Shown here piece after piece: positions 33,720 to 42,266 of a DNA stretch of 64,000 nt. The position numbers were made by a program, and so were the translations under genes. How positions within the stretch are numbered: the first letter of the stretch is position 1; every line of letters begins with the position of its first letter. The notes below the pieces were generated by a model that ran no database searches, was not told the DNA's origin, and saw only the letters and a program-made list of their open reading frames with translations. This DNA comes from Salicibibacter cibarius (GTDB taxonomy: Bacteria > Bacillota > Bacilli > Bacillales > Marinococcaceae), in NCBI RefSeq assembly GCF_016495725.1, contig NZ_CP054705.1:1922001-1986000 (forward strand), written 5' to 3'.

Positions 33720-35081
33720 ATGGAAAAAACCCATCGCTATTTACCGATGACAGAAAATGACCGCCGGGAAATGTTGGAGACCGTGGGGGCGGGTGACGTT
33801 GCCGAGTTATTTTCCGATATCCCGGAAAACGTTCGTTCCCAATCGGACTTGAACATACGGAAAGCTTTGCCCGAGCAATCACTCGTCGAGTACTTTCAAT
33901 CGTTAGGATCCAAAAATGAAGCGGTGAAAGATTACCCATCCTTTCTCGGTGCCGGTGTATATGACCATCATATCCCGTCAACGGTGGATGCAGTCATTTC
34001 ACGGTCCGAATTTTACACGGCCTATACGCCATATCAACCTGAAATTTCGCAAGGAGAGTTGCAAGCGATTTTTGAATTTCAAAGTATGATTGCAACCCTC
34101 ACCGGCATGGAAATTGCGAATTCCTCGATGTACGACGGCCACACCGCTCTCGCTGAAGGCGCATTGATGGCCGCTACACAGAAGAGAATGAAAAAGCAGA
34201 CGATATTGATCTCCGAAACCGTACATCCGGAAGCAAGAGACGTAGTGCAAACGTTTGTGAACGGTCCGAGGCTTACATTGAACACGATCCCAAGCAAGGC
34301 AGGGAAAACAGATGTCCAAATGTTAAAAGAGATGCTTAATGATGATGTTGCCGCGGTCGTCATAGAGTACCCGAACTTTTACGGAACGATCGAAGATCTG
34401 AAAGCGCTTCGTGAAGCGGCAGATGCCGTAGATGCGTTGCTTATTGTAAAAAGCAACCCGCTTGCGCTCGGCGCCCTTACTCCTCCGGGTGAATTCGGAG
34501 CGGATATCGTCGTAGGCGACACCCAACCGTTTGGCATTATGGGCCAGTATGGAGGCCCGCACTGCGGTTATTTTGCTACGAAAAAAGCTTTTATGAGAAA
34601 AGTGCCGGGCAGACTTGTCGGCGAAACGGTCGATGAAGAAGGGCAACGTGGCTATGTGCTAACGCTTCAAGCACGTGAGCAGCATATCCGGCGGGATAAA
34701 GCTACCTCTAATATTTGTTCTAACCAAGCATTAAACGCGCTCGCTTCGTCGGTAGCCATGTCTGCATTCGGAAAACATGGCATCAAGGATATGGCTACGC
34801 AAAACATGCAAAAAGCCCATTATGCAAAAACGTCTTTGCAGGCCGCCGGTTTTAACCTCGTGTATGACGGTCCGCATTTCAATGAGTTTGTCATCGATGT
34901 CGGTTCTTCGGTCACAGACGTGAATCAGTCGTTATTTTCCAAGGGAATAATCGGTGGATTGGACTTGGGCCGCTTTAATGGAGAGCAAGATCATCATATG
35001 CTCGTTTGCGTGACGGAACTGCGTACGAAAGCGGAAATCGATCAGTTTGTGGAGGCTTTAAAGGAAACGGCCGCTAAATAA
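33720..35081 (+). CDS. gcvPA: Glycine dehydrogenase (decarboxylating) subunit 1
   Basis: The product has 453 residues: the N-terminal half of P protein, which in Firmicutes is split in two. [14 protein letters not shown] at the start and [14 protein letters not shown] are characteristic. ATG 33720 follows GGAGGG. It forms the PLP-dependent decarboxylase with gcvPB. Confidence 0.95.
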   Translation: MEKTHRYLPMTENDRREMLETVGAGDVAELFSDIPENVRSQSDLNIRKALPEQSLVEYFQSLGSKNEAVKDYPSFLGAGVYDHHIPSTVDAVISRSEFYTAYTPYQPEISQGELQAIFEFQSMIATLTGMEIANSSMYDGHTALAEGALMAATQKRMKKQTILISETVHPEARDVVQTFVNGPRLTLNTIPSKAGKTDVQMLKEMLNDDVAAVVIEYPNFYGTIEDLKALREAADAVDALLIVKSNPLALGALTPPGEFGADIVVGDTQPFGIMGQYGGPHCGYFATKKAFMRKVPGRLVGETVDEEGQRGYVLTLQAREQHIRRDKATSNICSNQALNALASSVAMSAFGKHGIKDMATQNMQKAHYAKTSLQAAGFNLVYDGPHFNEFVIDVGSSVTDVNQSLFSKGIIGGLDLGRFNGEQDHHMLVCVTELRTKAEIDQFVEALKETAAK

Positions 35082-35128
35082 GCTGCGTCATAAATGCTTT
35101 TAGATATAGAAAGGAAGTGGACATCCCT

Positions 35129-36589
35129 ATGAAAAGGAAAGAACAAGCGCTCATCTTTGAATTAAGCAGAAAAGGCCGGAGCGGAGCATCGTTGCCGGAA
35201 AATGACGTTCCCGAAGTCGATGTCGAAGATTTATTGCCGGATGATTATGTGCGAACCAAGGCACCTGAACTTCCGGAAGTGTCGGAGCTACAGCTGATAC
35301 GCCATTACACGGCATTGTCAAAACGAAATTTCGGTGTGGATTCCGGTTTTTATCCACTCGGTTCCTGCACGATGAAATATAATCCGAAAATCAATGAAGT
35401 GATCGCCCGAATGCCGGGCCTTGCCCATCTGCATCCTTATCAGCCGGAATCGCACGTGCAAGGTGCGCTGCAATTAATGCACGAGTTGCAGGAATCTCTG
35501 GCTGCCATCACCGGCATGAAAGAAGTTACGTTACAATCCGCAGCCGGTGCCCACGGGGAATGGAGCGGGCTCATGATTATTCGCGCCTTCCATGAATCGA
35601 ACGGGGATTTTAACCGTACGAAAGTGATCGTCCCGGATTCCGCACACGGCACAAATCCGGCTTCGGCAAGTGTGGCCGGATTTGACCCGGTAACGGTGAA
35701 AACGGATGAACGTGGACTCGTTGACATGGACCATTTGCGGGAAGTGACCGGTGAGGACACGGCAGCGTTAATGCTTACGAATCCGAATACGCTCGGGCTC
35801 TTTGAAGAAGACATTGTGGAAATGGCTGAAATCGTTCACGGGGCGGGCGGCAAGCTGTATTATGACGGCGCCAATTCCAACGCGATTTTAGGAAAAGCAA
35901 CGGCAGGAGACATGGGCTTTGACGTTATTCACCTGAATTTGCACAAAACGTTTACCGGGCCGCACGGAGGAGGTGGGCCGGGAAGCGGGCCCCTCGGTGT
36001 GAAAGCGGAACTTGTTCCATATTTGCCCCGGCCATTGCTTGTGAAGGAAGACGGGCAGTATAAATGGGATTATGACCGTCCAAAGTCTATTGGGCGCATT
36101 AAACCGTTCTACGGCAATTACGGCATTAACGTCCGTGCCTATGCGTATATCCGTTCTATGGGACCGGAAGGATTGCGCCAAGTGTCCGAAGATGCCGTTT
36201 TGAACGCCAACTATTTAAGAAAACGGCTGGAACCTTATTACGATATTCCTTACCCGCAATATTGCAAGCATGAATTTGTTTTATCGGCGAAACGGCAAAA
36301 GAAACTGGGTGTGCGCGCCCTTGATATCGCCAAGCGTTTGCTCGATTACGGGATGCATCCGCCAACAATCTATTTTCCGCTCAATGTGGAAGAGTGTATG
36401 ATGATCGAGCCCACCGAAACCGAAGCGAAAGAAACGCTCGACGAGTTTGCGGACGCAATGATCGCGATTGCCAAAGAAGCAGAAGAAGATCCGGACCTTG
36501 TCTTGGAAGCGCCGCATGAAACGGTTATTTCCCGGCTCGACGAAACAAAGGCTGCGAGGAAACCGGTATTGACGTATTTGGATCAATAG
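35129..36589 (+). CDS. gcvPB: Glycine dehydrogenase (decarboxylating) subunit 2
   Basis: The product has 486 residues: the PLP-binding half. The lysine that binds PLP lies in [20 protein letters not shown], and [13 protein letters not shown] is diagnostic. ATG 35129 is preceded by AAGGAAG; GTG 35117 would overlap that site. Last gene of the operon, ended by a terminator. Confidence 0.95.
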   Translation: MKRKEQALIFELSRKGRSGASLPENDVPEVDVEDLLPDDYVRTKAPELPEVSELQLIRHYTALSKRNFGVDSGFYPLGSCTMKYNPKINEVIARMPGLAHLHPYQPESHVQGALQLMHELQESLAAITGMKEVTLQSAAGAHGEWSGLMIIRAFHESNGDFNRTKVIVPDSAHGTNPASASVAGFDPVTVKTDERGLVDMDHLREVTGEDTAALMLTNPNTLGLFEEDIVEMAEIVHGAGGKLYYDGANSNAILGKATAGDMGFDVIHLNLHKTFTGPHGGGGPGSGPLGVKAELVPYLPRPLLVKEDGQYKWDYDRPKSIGRIKPFYGNYGINVRAYAYIRSMGPEGLRQVSEDAVLNANYLRKRLEPYYDIPYPQYCKHEFVLSAKRQKKLGVRALDIAKRLLDYGMHPPTIYFPLNVEECMMIEPTETEAKETLDEFADAMIAIAKEAEEDPDLVLEAPHETVISRLDETKAARKPVLTYLDQ

Positions 36590-36594
36590 TTAGA

Positions 36595-36627
36595 AACGGC
36601 TCATCATTCTATGGTGGGCCGTTTTTT
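36595..36627 (+). terminator. gcv operon terminator
   Basis: ACGGCTCATCA pairs with TGGTGGGCCGT through two G-U pairs, followed by T6, immediately after gcvPB. Confidence 0.8.
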
Positions 36628-36633
36628 GGGTGC

Positions 36634-36828
36634 GTAATCCCTCAAACGGAAGTCGAGCTGCTCCGAGAGGGACAAGAGAAGCGAAGTATCCCTCAAACGG
36701 AAGTCGAGTTGCTTCGAGAGGAACAAGAGAAGCGAAGTAATCCCTCAAACGGAGGTCGAACTGCTCCGGGAGGGACACAAGAGAAGTCAAGTAATTCCGT
36801 CCCTCTATGCACGCCTTAGAGGGATGAC
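36634..36828 (+). repeat. Tandem array of about 52-bp units, TCCCTC/GAGGGA hairpins
   Basis: Units begin GTAATCCCTC or GTATCCCTC at 36634, 36686 and 36737, with a final partial one at 36791 (periods 52, 51, 54). Each contains TCCCTC and, about 25 bp later, GAGGGA, so it can fold. The connecting part reads GACAAGAGAAGCGAA. The last unit ends in GTCCCTC...GAGGGATGAC. A minus-strand frame through it has 17-residue repeats, probably by chance of period. Confidence 0.85.
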
Positions 36829-36863
36829 AACGTGTACCCTGTCCCATACCATCGGGAGGAAAA

Positions 36864-36932
36864 ATGGGTATGGCGAACAAAGGGAAAAAGAACAATACTC
36901 AGGAAAAACACGCCTTGCTATCAAACATTTAA
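36864..36932 (+). CDS. Possible 22-residue basic peptide
   Basis: ATG 36864 is preceded by GGGAGG at ideal spacing and opens a 22-codon frame (MGMANKGKKNNTQEKHALLS and two more residues) ending TAA. Rich in Lys and Asn, like small sporulation or unknown peptides. There is no homology evidence; it may be chance. Confidence 0.3.
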   Translation: MGMANKGKKNNTQEKHALLSNI

Positions 36933-36967
36933 AATAAATATATTATGTAAACTTTTAAACAGGTTGG

Positions 36968-37003
36968 AAAACCCTTATCAACAACAAGGGTTTCCTATTT
37001 TTT
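36968..37003 (-). terminator. Hairpin after yqhL
   Basis: AAACCCTT and AAGGGTTT pair across ATCAACAAC. On the minus strand the stem is followed by TTCC and on the plus strand by CCTATTTTTT. It overlaps the end of yqhL. Confidence 0.5.
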
Positions 37004-37396
37004 CTTTTTCTTTATTTTGCCTGTCCATTTTTTAAAGCCGTTTTTTAAATAATGAAGGTTATCGTTGCCGGTTTTTTTCTTGAGAATGCGCGCGGCCTGG
37101 CGGCTTTTCGCGCCTGAATTGTCATAAAGATAGACTTGTTGGTCTTTGCGAACTTCCTGCAGGCGTTGTTTAAGTTGTGACAGGGGGATGTTCCGTGCTC
37201 CCCAAATGTGGCCGCCATCATAGTCCTTCTGCTCACGCACATCGATCAATTGCGCTTTTCTGTACCCTTGGATAAATTCATCCTGGGTAAGCGGTGTGAG
37301 GTAAGAAGGCGTTCGTAAGCGGCGTATAAGCATGGTAGCGGCGAAAACAATGAGTCCGCCCCAAAGAATGATTGATAAGATCTCATAAAAATCCAT
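36995..37396 (-). CDS. yqhL: Rhodanese-like protein lacking the catalytic cysteine (YqhL)
   Basis: This 133-residue protein has an N-terminal membrane helix (residues 4-22) and a rhodanese domain (LIDVREQKDYDGGHIWGARN; LKNGFKKWTG). The active loop reads YDNSGAKSRQAA, where active rhodaneses have Cys after Leu-Tyr; here the position is Asp. There is no cysteine anywhere in the protein, so sulfur transfer is unlikely. ATG 37396 follows AAGGAGGAG. It lies between gcvPB and lipM, as in B. subtilis. Confidence 0.85.
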   Translation of the reverse strand: MDFYEILSIILWGGLIVFAATMLIRRLRTPSYLTPLTQDEFIQGYRKAQLIDVREQKDYDGGHIWGARNIPLSQLKQRLQEVRKDQQVYLYDNSGAKSRQAARILKKKTGNDNLHYLKNGFKKWTGKIKKKKK

Positions 37397-37534
37397 CTAA
37401 ATTGCTCCTCCTTTTCGTTCCCCTTCATATTATAAGAAACTTACTGGCGAGACGCAAAACAATATCCTTATTATTTTTTATATGTTGCTGAATTTGATAA
37501 ACTAAAAAAGAAGACAGAAGGGCGTGAATACAAT

Positions 37535-38371
37535 ATGGAAAAAGAAAAATGGTTGTTCATCGACTCCGGAGCTTGTTCACCTTCGTATAATATGGCTTTG
37601 GATGAAATGCTTTTACATTGGCATAGCGAGGGGCTTATCCCGCCGGTCATCCGATTTTATGAATGGAATCCGGCCACGCTTTCCATCGGTTATTTTCAAA
37701 AAATACATAAAGAAATCAATTTGGAAGCGGTAGAGCGGCACGGACTCGGGTTGGTGAGGCGTCCGACGGGCGGTCGAGGCGTTTTGCATGATAAGGAATT
37801 AACGTACAGCGTGATCGTGTCCGAAGATCACCCGTACATGCCCGCGACTGTTACCGAGGCCTATCGCGTAATTTCGACGGGGCTTTTGGAAGGGTTTAAA
37901 GCCTTGGGATTGAACGCTTCCTTTTCGGTACCCTCATCCGAAAGCGCGCGGGAGGAACTAAAACAACCGAGGTCTGCCGTATGTTTCGATGCGCCTTCTT
38001 GGTATGAGATGGTTGTCGAAGGGCGTAAAATTTCCGGCAGTGCCCAAACGCGCCAGAAGGGCGTGATTATGCAGCATGGCGTCCTTTTGATCGACCTGGA
38101 CACAGAACAGCTTTTTGATGTCTTTTTGTATCCGAGTGAACGCGTGCGCAGACGAATGCAAAAAGCGTTTGCGGACAAAGCGGTGCCCATCAATGACTTA
38201 ACGAATGAAAAATTGGATGTTGATGATATACGCGCGGCTTTTACGGAAGGCTTTGAACGCGGTTTGGAGATTAACTTGTCCCGTTACGAATTAACGCCTA
38301 CCCAGGAAAAAGAAGTGCGGGAGCTCGCGAAATCACGCTATGAAAATGAGGAATGGACGTATCGAAGGTAG
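37535..38371 (+). CDS. lipM: Octanoyltransferase LipM
   Basis: It transfers octanoate from acyl carrier protein to GcvH, the first step of lipoate assembly. The 278-residue protein has [19 protein letters not shown] and the catalytic cysteine in [12 protein letters not shown] (about residue 148), followed by [12 protein letters not shown] with the conserved lysine. Its position near the gcv operon fits its GcvH substrate. Confidence 0.93.
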   Translation: MEKEKWLFIDSGACSPSYNMALDEMLLHWHSEGLIPPVIRFYEWNPATLSIGYFQKIHKEINLEAVERHGLGLVRRPTGGRGVLHDKELTYSVIVSEDHPYMPATVTEAYRVISTGLLEGFKALGLNASFSVPSSESAREELKQPRSAVCFDAPSWYEMVVEGRKISGSAQTRQKGVIMQHGVLLIDLDTEQLFDVFLYPSERVRRRMQKAFADKAVPINDLTNEKLDVDDIRAAFTEGFERGLEINLSRYELTPTQEKEVRELAKSRYENEEWTYRR

Positions 38372-38543
38372 CCTTGCGATTATCGGTTTTTCATCGTTGG
38401 GGGTTGCTGCTGTCAATGTGTCCGTTGCTCCATGATATACGTGGCATGGATCTCAAAGTAGACGACGGCAGAAGCGAACTTGGTGTTACTCTTAAGCAAC
38501 CGGTCATTTAATGGAATAAAGCACTGAGATTAGGAATGATAGG

Positions 38544-38702
38544 GTGAATATTAGATCAAACAATAAAACAGAAGTCAAGAAAATAGTAGAAATATGGTAT
38601 GAAGGCTCTTTAATAGCACACGACTTTATTGATAAGAATTATTGGAAGTCGCAGCAAACGGAGATGGAAGAAAAGTATATCCCATTCATCATAAAAAAAT
38701 GA
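38544..38702 (+). pseudogene. N-terminal remnant of a GNAT acetyltransferase
   Basis: Translation from GTG 38544 gives about 52 residues ending at TGA 38700-38702. IVEIWYEGSLIAHDFI and NYWKSQQTEMEEKYIP match the start of YjaB-like GNAT acetyltransferases; the acetyl-CoA binding part is missing. The A/T-rich composition differs from the flanking genes, suggesting transferred and then decayed DNA. Confidence 0.65.
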
Positions 38703-38716
38703 ATGGGCGGTAATAT

Positions 38717-38887
38717 AAAATTATTGCAATTGATAACAAAAGTGATACTGAAACAACGGTAAAAGAAGATGTCGAAAAAGATTCAGAATTAAAGTAGAAG
38801 TTGTTACAGTCTAAAAAGGATATTAAAGAAGGAAATTATTTCACCTTTGAGGAAACGCGAGAAATGATTCGAAGCGGTCAAATATAA
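38717..38887 (+). pseudogene. Remnant of a type II antitoxin-like gene with a nonsense codon
   Basis: One frame reads IDNKSDTETTVKEDVEKD, SELK, TAG (38795-38797), then KLLQSKKDIKEGNYFTFEET and ends at 38887. The second part resembles the C-terminal end of toxin-antitoxin antitoxins. The TAG replaces what is probably Lys or Gln. No complete start region was found. Confidence 0.45.
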
Positions 38888-38899
38888 GGTGGAATTTAT

Positions 38900-39076
38900 T
38901 TGGTTGAAAACAAGAAGGAGTCATTTGAGAATAATGATAGTAAACATTTTTCTCATAGTGAAACCATCGAATATAAATTAAGGTTGGTAGAACGTATTGA
39001 GGATAAGATACAAACACTTGGTACGAGTACAAGAGCAGACAAACAGAGTGGAAGGCGAGTCATAAAATCCTCGTAG
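38900..39076 (+). pseudogene. Possible ParE/RelE-like toxin fragment
   Basis: The frame from TTG 38900 to TAG 39074-39076 encodes 58 residues, including YKLRLVERIEDKIQTLGTS, which resembles the second helix region of ParE/RelE toxins. The N- and C-terminal parts of the toxin fold are absent or garbled. Its position 12 bp after the antitoxin-like remnant supports a decayed toxin-antitoxin pair. Confidence 0.35.
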
Positions 39077-39142
39077 AGAAGAGAGATTATCTTGAAGGGG
39101 TGAATAGTCATAGATTCTGATGGTTTTCTTTATGCAGCTGAG

Positions 39143-39541
39143 ATGACTAATATTTTGGCAAAGGAAATTCCGGAAAATAAATGGGATATTCAGCTGATTG
39201 AAGAATTAGGGTCACTAAGGAAATTATTTATCCATATCATTCGGGTTAGAAACATTTATAGGGATGGGCTAAGAACCGGCATCGTAGAATTTCCAGGTGA
39301 GCCACCATTAAGTGACGACAATTTAATTGAGCAATTGGACAGATCAATGAATGATTTAGCTTTTACATTTACACAAGCGAGTAATCAACGTATTAAAATG
39401 GGTGAAAAATCTTTATCTATAGAAGAGCTTCTAAACACTGCGGTTCAACATGAAGGTATTCATCAAGGACAGTATTTTGTTGCCCTAAATCAAGCAAACA
39501 TTAAGCTACCAAAACAATGGATTCAAGATTGGGGTATGTAA
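39143..39541 (+). CDS. DinB-superfamily protein, possibly N-terminally incomplete
   Basis: This 132-residue protein resembles DinB/YfiT four-helix proteins: IPENKWD, then SLRKLFIHIIRVRNIYRDGL, and a late HEGIHQGQYFVALNQ holding metal-site histidines. The usual N-terminal histidine region is short. The in-frame sequence upstream stays open to 39104 but has no start codon or ribosome site, so the gene may be truncated or use another start. Composition is A/T-rich like the remnants before it. Confidence 0.65.
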   Translation: MTNILAKEIPENKWDIQLIEELGSLRKLFIHIIRVRNIYRDGLRTGIVEFPGEPPLSDDNLIEQLDRSMNDLAFTFTQASNQRIKMGEKSLSIEELLNTAVQHEGIHQGQYFVALNQANIKLPKQWIQDWGM

Positions 39542-39629
39542 GTATGTTGTTTCTTTGACGTGGCGCTATTCTGGAATAAGATCTGCGCCGCCTTGACGAC
39601 GCGATAGTTGAATAGCAATAATTAAGTGA

Positions 39630-39660
39630 GCCGCATTTATCCGAGGATAAATACGGCATT
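39630..39660 (+). terminator. Hairpin after the DinB-like gene
   Basis: GCCGCATTTATCC and GGATAAATACGGC pair with one mismatch around GA, followed by ATTTTC. Confidence 0.6.
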
Positions 39661-39716
39661 TTCACCTAGCACTAGTAGAGCGTACTAGAAATTGTTTCCT
39701 TGCGAGAACTGTTTTC

Positions 39717-39830
39717 GTCCCTCAAAGGGAAGGAATGTTGCACCTAGGGGTACGGCAACTCCGTTCTTGTCCCTCTAAAGGAATAATACTACGCTTAGAG
39801 GGACGCCAAACCCGATCTCATCCCTCAAAT
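39717..39830 (+). repeat. Short tandem array of 52-bp GTCCCTC units
   Basis: Units start GTCCCTC at 39717 and 39769 and (A)TCCCTC at 39820-39821, periods 52 and about 52. The second contains GAGGGAC, pairing with its start. It is the same unit class as the array at 36634. No gene in 39542-40641. Confidence 0.75.
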
Positions 39831-39894
39831 GAGATGAATTCGTCTATTTTTTGAAAACTACATCACCATAGGAAAGAATTTTTGAAACGTTCCA

Positions 39895-40217
39895 CGAGTG
39901 CAACGTGGCTTAATTACCAATTATGGAGACAGTTGGAAGAAGTTCGGTCGGCAACGCTTCTGGCTCCCTAACGGACAATTTACCGCATCATGGCGACCGA
40001 AAAAGCGGTCGGTTCTCGTGTTCGGTCGCCATGAACTGTTTCATGGAGACCGGGGAGCCTGCTTCGCAAGAAGACATTCGGTCATTGACGATAGCCTTTG
40101 ATACCTTAACTCGGGCTGCGGCAGTTTAATCCAATCGACCACTAAACCCAGTTTGAAGCTCCAATCCGAGCTTTCGGTCGTCGATGTGATCGCTTATTTC
40201 CGACAGGCTGCACTAGT
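39895..40217 (+). repeat. MITE-like element C2 (short copy)
   Basis: It matches C1 from GTGGCTTNATTACC through CCCTAACGGACAATTTACCG to the end GACAGGCTGCACTAGT, but with a single CGGTC hairpin unit (start 40021) where C1 has four. The length difference is close to three 52-bp units. Non-coding. Confidence 0.8.
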
Positions 40218-40328
40218 GTCTTGTTTCCGAAGTTCTTTCCAAAACGCCTGTTCACGTTTCACCGATAGATTGATAAAGCGGATAACCCATCGCACCTCCG
40301 AGTAGTGGTTACGGTCTTTTTAAGCTCC

Positions 40329-40484
40329 ACAACGTCCCCTGATTTGGCAGAAATTGCTGATCCGAGGGACGTTGAAAGATCCAACGTCCCCCGATTTGGC
40401 AGAAACTGTTGATCCGAGGGACGCTGAAAGGTCCAACGCCCCCTGAATTGACAGAAACACCTGATCCGGGTGCGTTGAAAGGGG
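40329..40484 (+). repeat. Three tandem 52-bp units, ACGTCCCC/GAGGGACG class
   Basis: Units lie at 40329, 40381 and 40433 (period exactly 52). The shared core is ACGTCCCCYGATTTGGCAGA, then GATCCGAGGGACG and TTGAAAG. CGTCCC and GGGACG arms allow a hairpin in each unit. Confidence 0.85.
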
Positions 40485-40641
40485 CAAATTGGAGGTGGAA
40501 TAAAACCTCTTGATTACATCCCGGAGTAGCGCTTTTTGTATTTGAGGTACATTGTGGCTTTTTTAGCTATAGCCACTAATGATGGACCGTTACTGTCTTC
40601 CGGCAGGAAAGAACTTATGAAACGTTCCACCAGCCCTCATT

Positions 40642-41499
40642 TCATTCCCCGCTGCGAGTTCTTTCGATATCTGCTTGCAACTCGCTTTGCAATTGTTTGG
40701 TGATCGGACCGATTTTCATCATTCCGTGTTTCGTCCCCCGCCATTCTATGATCGGCGTAATCTCATTAATGGTGCTCGTAATGAAGGCTTCATCGGCTTC
40801 AAGCATTTCTTCGGTTGTAAATGCGGTCAATGATACGGACAGCCCTTGTTTCTCTGCCAAATCGATAACCACTTGCCGGGTGATGCCATTTAAGATCAAG
40901 TTATCAGCGGGATGAGTCTTTAACTGTCCGTCCTTGACGATGAACAAGTTGGAGGAAGAACCTTCCGTGACCGTATCCCCCCGGTGTTGAATCGCTTCCG
41001 AGCAGTCATGATCGGCTGCTTGCCGTTTCGCCAACACATTGCCGAGCAGGTTTACGGTTTTGATATCACAACGCAACCAACGGATGTCTTCGGTCAAATA
41101 AACCGCTATCCCTTGTTCTTGTTGGTTTAGAGGGGTTTCCATCTCTTTTGTGAAAGCAAAAATAAACGGTTCAATATGCCGCTCATACAAGTGATCACGT
41201 GCAGTGGCCCCGCGAGACAATTGAAGGTAGACATAGCCGTCACCGTTAAGGTTGTTTGTGTCGATTAATTCCATCACGCTTTTTTTAAGCGATTGTTTTT
41301 CTTTAATGGAGTAAGGGATGTCCAATTCATCAGCACTTCTTTGCAGCCGTTGCAAATGCATCTCCAACTTATAAGGGTGTCCACTGTAAACGCGAATCAC
41401 TTCATAAACGCCGTCGCCAAAATACATGCTGCGGTCATCAAATGAAAAGGAAGCGTTCTCGCGGTCAATCATTTTATCATTAAAAAGAACTTTTTCCAT
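40642..41499 (-). CDS. dat: D-amino acid aminotransferase
   Basis: This 285-residue fold-type IV PLP enzyme makes D-glutamate from D-alanine or the reverse, for cell wall synthesis. The PLP lysine lies in DIKTVNLLGNVLAK; YFGDGVYEVIRVY, QLSRGATARDH and TEGSSSNLF are diagnostic of Dat over IlvE. ATG 41499 is 9 bp after AAAGGG. It is inserted between the lipM region and mntR, which are adjacent in B. subtilis. Confidence 0.88.
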   Translation of the reverse strand: MEKVLFNDKMIDRENASFSFDDRSMYFGDGVYEVIRVYSGHPYKLEMHLQRLQRSADELDIPYSIKEKQSLKKSVMELIDTNNLNGDGYVYLQLSRGATARDHLYERHIEPFIFAFTKEMETPLNQQEQGIAVYLTEDIRWLRCDIKTVNLLGNVLAKRQAADHDCSEAIQHRGDTVTEGSSSNLFIVKDGQLKTHPADNLILNGITRQVVIDLAEKQGLSVSLTAFTTEEMLEADEAFITSTINEITPIIEWRGTKHGMMKIGPITKQLQSELQADIERTRSGE

Positions 41500-41583
41500 G
41501 CATTCCATCCCTTTCTCGCCAACGTTTGTAAGTAAAGTTTTGTTTATCATAACATTTTTCCGGAATAGTTCGCGAGCCCTTTG

Positions 41584-41612
41584 TTGAGGCTTGTCATCGA
41601 TTTATGTACAAT
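41584..41612 (+). promoter_or_regulatory. mntR promoter
   Basis: TTGAGG (41584-41589) and TACAAT (41607-41612) spaced by 17 bp. An inverted repeat GCATA...TATGC lies just downstream, at about 41621-41638, and could be an operator. Confidence 0.65.
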
Positions 41613-41656
41613 AGAGGATAGCATAGCTATTGATATGCAGATTTGGGGGTGGTTAA

Positions 41657-42073
41657 ATGGCGACGGCCAGTATGGAAGATTACTTGGAGCGTATTTATCA
41701 ATTAATAGAGGAAAAAGGATATGCTCGGGTTTCAGATATCGCGGACACACTTGAGGTTCATCCGTCTTCAGTGACGAAAATGGTTCAAAAACTGGATAAA
41801 AGCGGCTACCTCGTTTATGAAAAATATCGAGGATTGGTCCTCACCGCTAAGGGAAATAAAATCGGCAAACGTTTGGTTTACCGGCACGAATTACTCGAAG
41901 ATTTTTTACATATGATCGGCGTTGATGAAAGCTATATTTACCGTGATGTTGAAGGCATCGAACATCATCTCAGCTGGGACGCGATTGACCGAATTGGGGA
42001 CCTCGTCCAGTATTTTCAAGCGGATGAAAATCGATTAAAAGCGTTGCAGGAACATCACAAAAACCCGGAATAA
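41657..42073 (+). CDS. mntR: Manganese-responsive repressor MntR
   Basis: This 138-residue DtxR-family regulator begins [20 protein letters not shown], nearly identical to B. subtilis MntR. Mn ligands are seen: Asp and Glu in MEDYLERIY, His in YRHELLEDF, and Glu/Glu/His in DVEGIEHHL. It represses manganese uptake genes, which are not in the window. It lacks the SH3-like third domain, as expected for MntR. Confidence 0.95.
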   Translation: MATASMEDYLERIYQLIEEKGYARVSDIADTLEVHPSSVTKMVQKLDKSGYLVYEKYRGLVLTAKGNKIGKRLVYRHELLEDFLHMIGVDESYIYRDVEGIEHHLSWDAIDRIGDLVQYFQADENRLKALQEHHKNPE

Positions 42074-42225
42074 AATTCCAGTCTCTTCATCAAAATTATC
42101 ATTGATGTCAGTGGATAATTATGGTAATGAAACTAGCTAGCGTCGTGTTTTTCCGTAGCAGTTATCATAGTGCATGACCCATTTGTCAACCATAGAGTTT
42201 AGTGTTGACCAAATTCCAAAAGCAA

Positions 42226-42266
42226 GAAAAGCGAGACGTCCTTCATCAGGGTTGGTCTCGCTTTTC
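42226..42266 (-). terminator. Bidirectional terminator at the end of the ytvI-like gene
   Basis: GAAAAGCGAGAC pairs perfectly with GTCTCGCTTTTC; T runs occur on both sides. It contains the stop region of the minus-strand gene and lies about 150 bp after mntR. Confidence 0.75.

Larger units (their letters stand above)
39871..40630 (+). repeat. 25-bp direct repeats bracketing a repeat-rich segment
   Basis: GGAAAGAATTTTTGAAACGT plus TCCAC at 39871-39895 recurs at 40606-40630 with two differences. They bracket the C2 element and the 40329 array, 735 bp apart. Confidence 0.7.

Noticed and set aside
36590-36895. Minus-strand frame with 17-residue repeats (YFASLVPL)
   Set aside because: It arises because the tandem period is close to a multiple of three over a few units; no ribosome site, and it runs through the gcv terminator.
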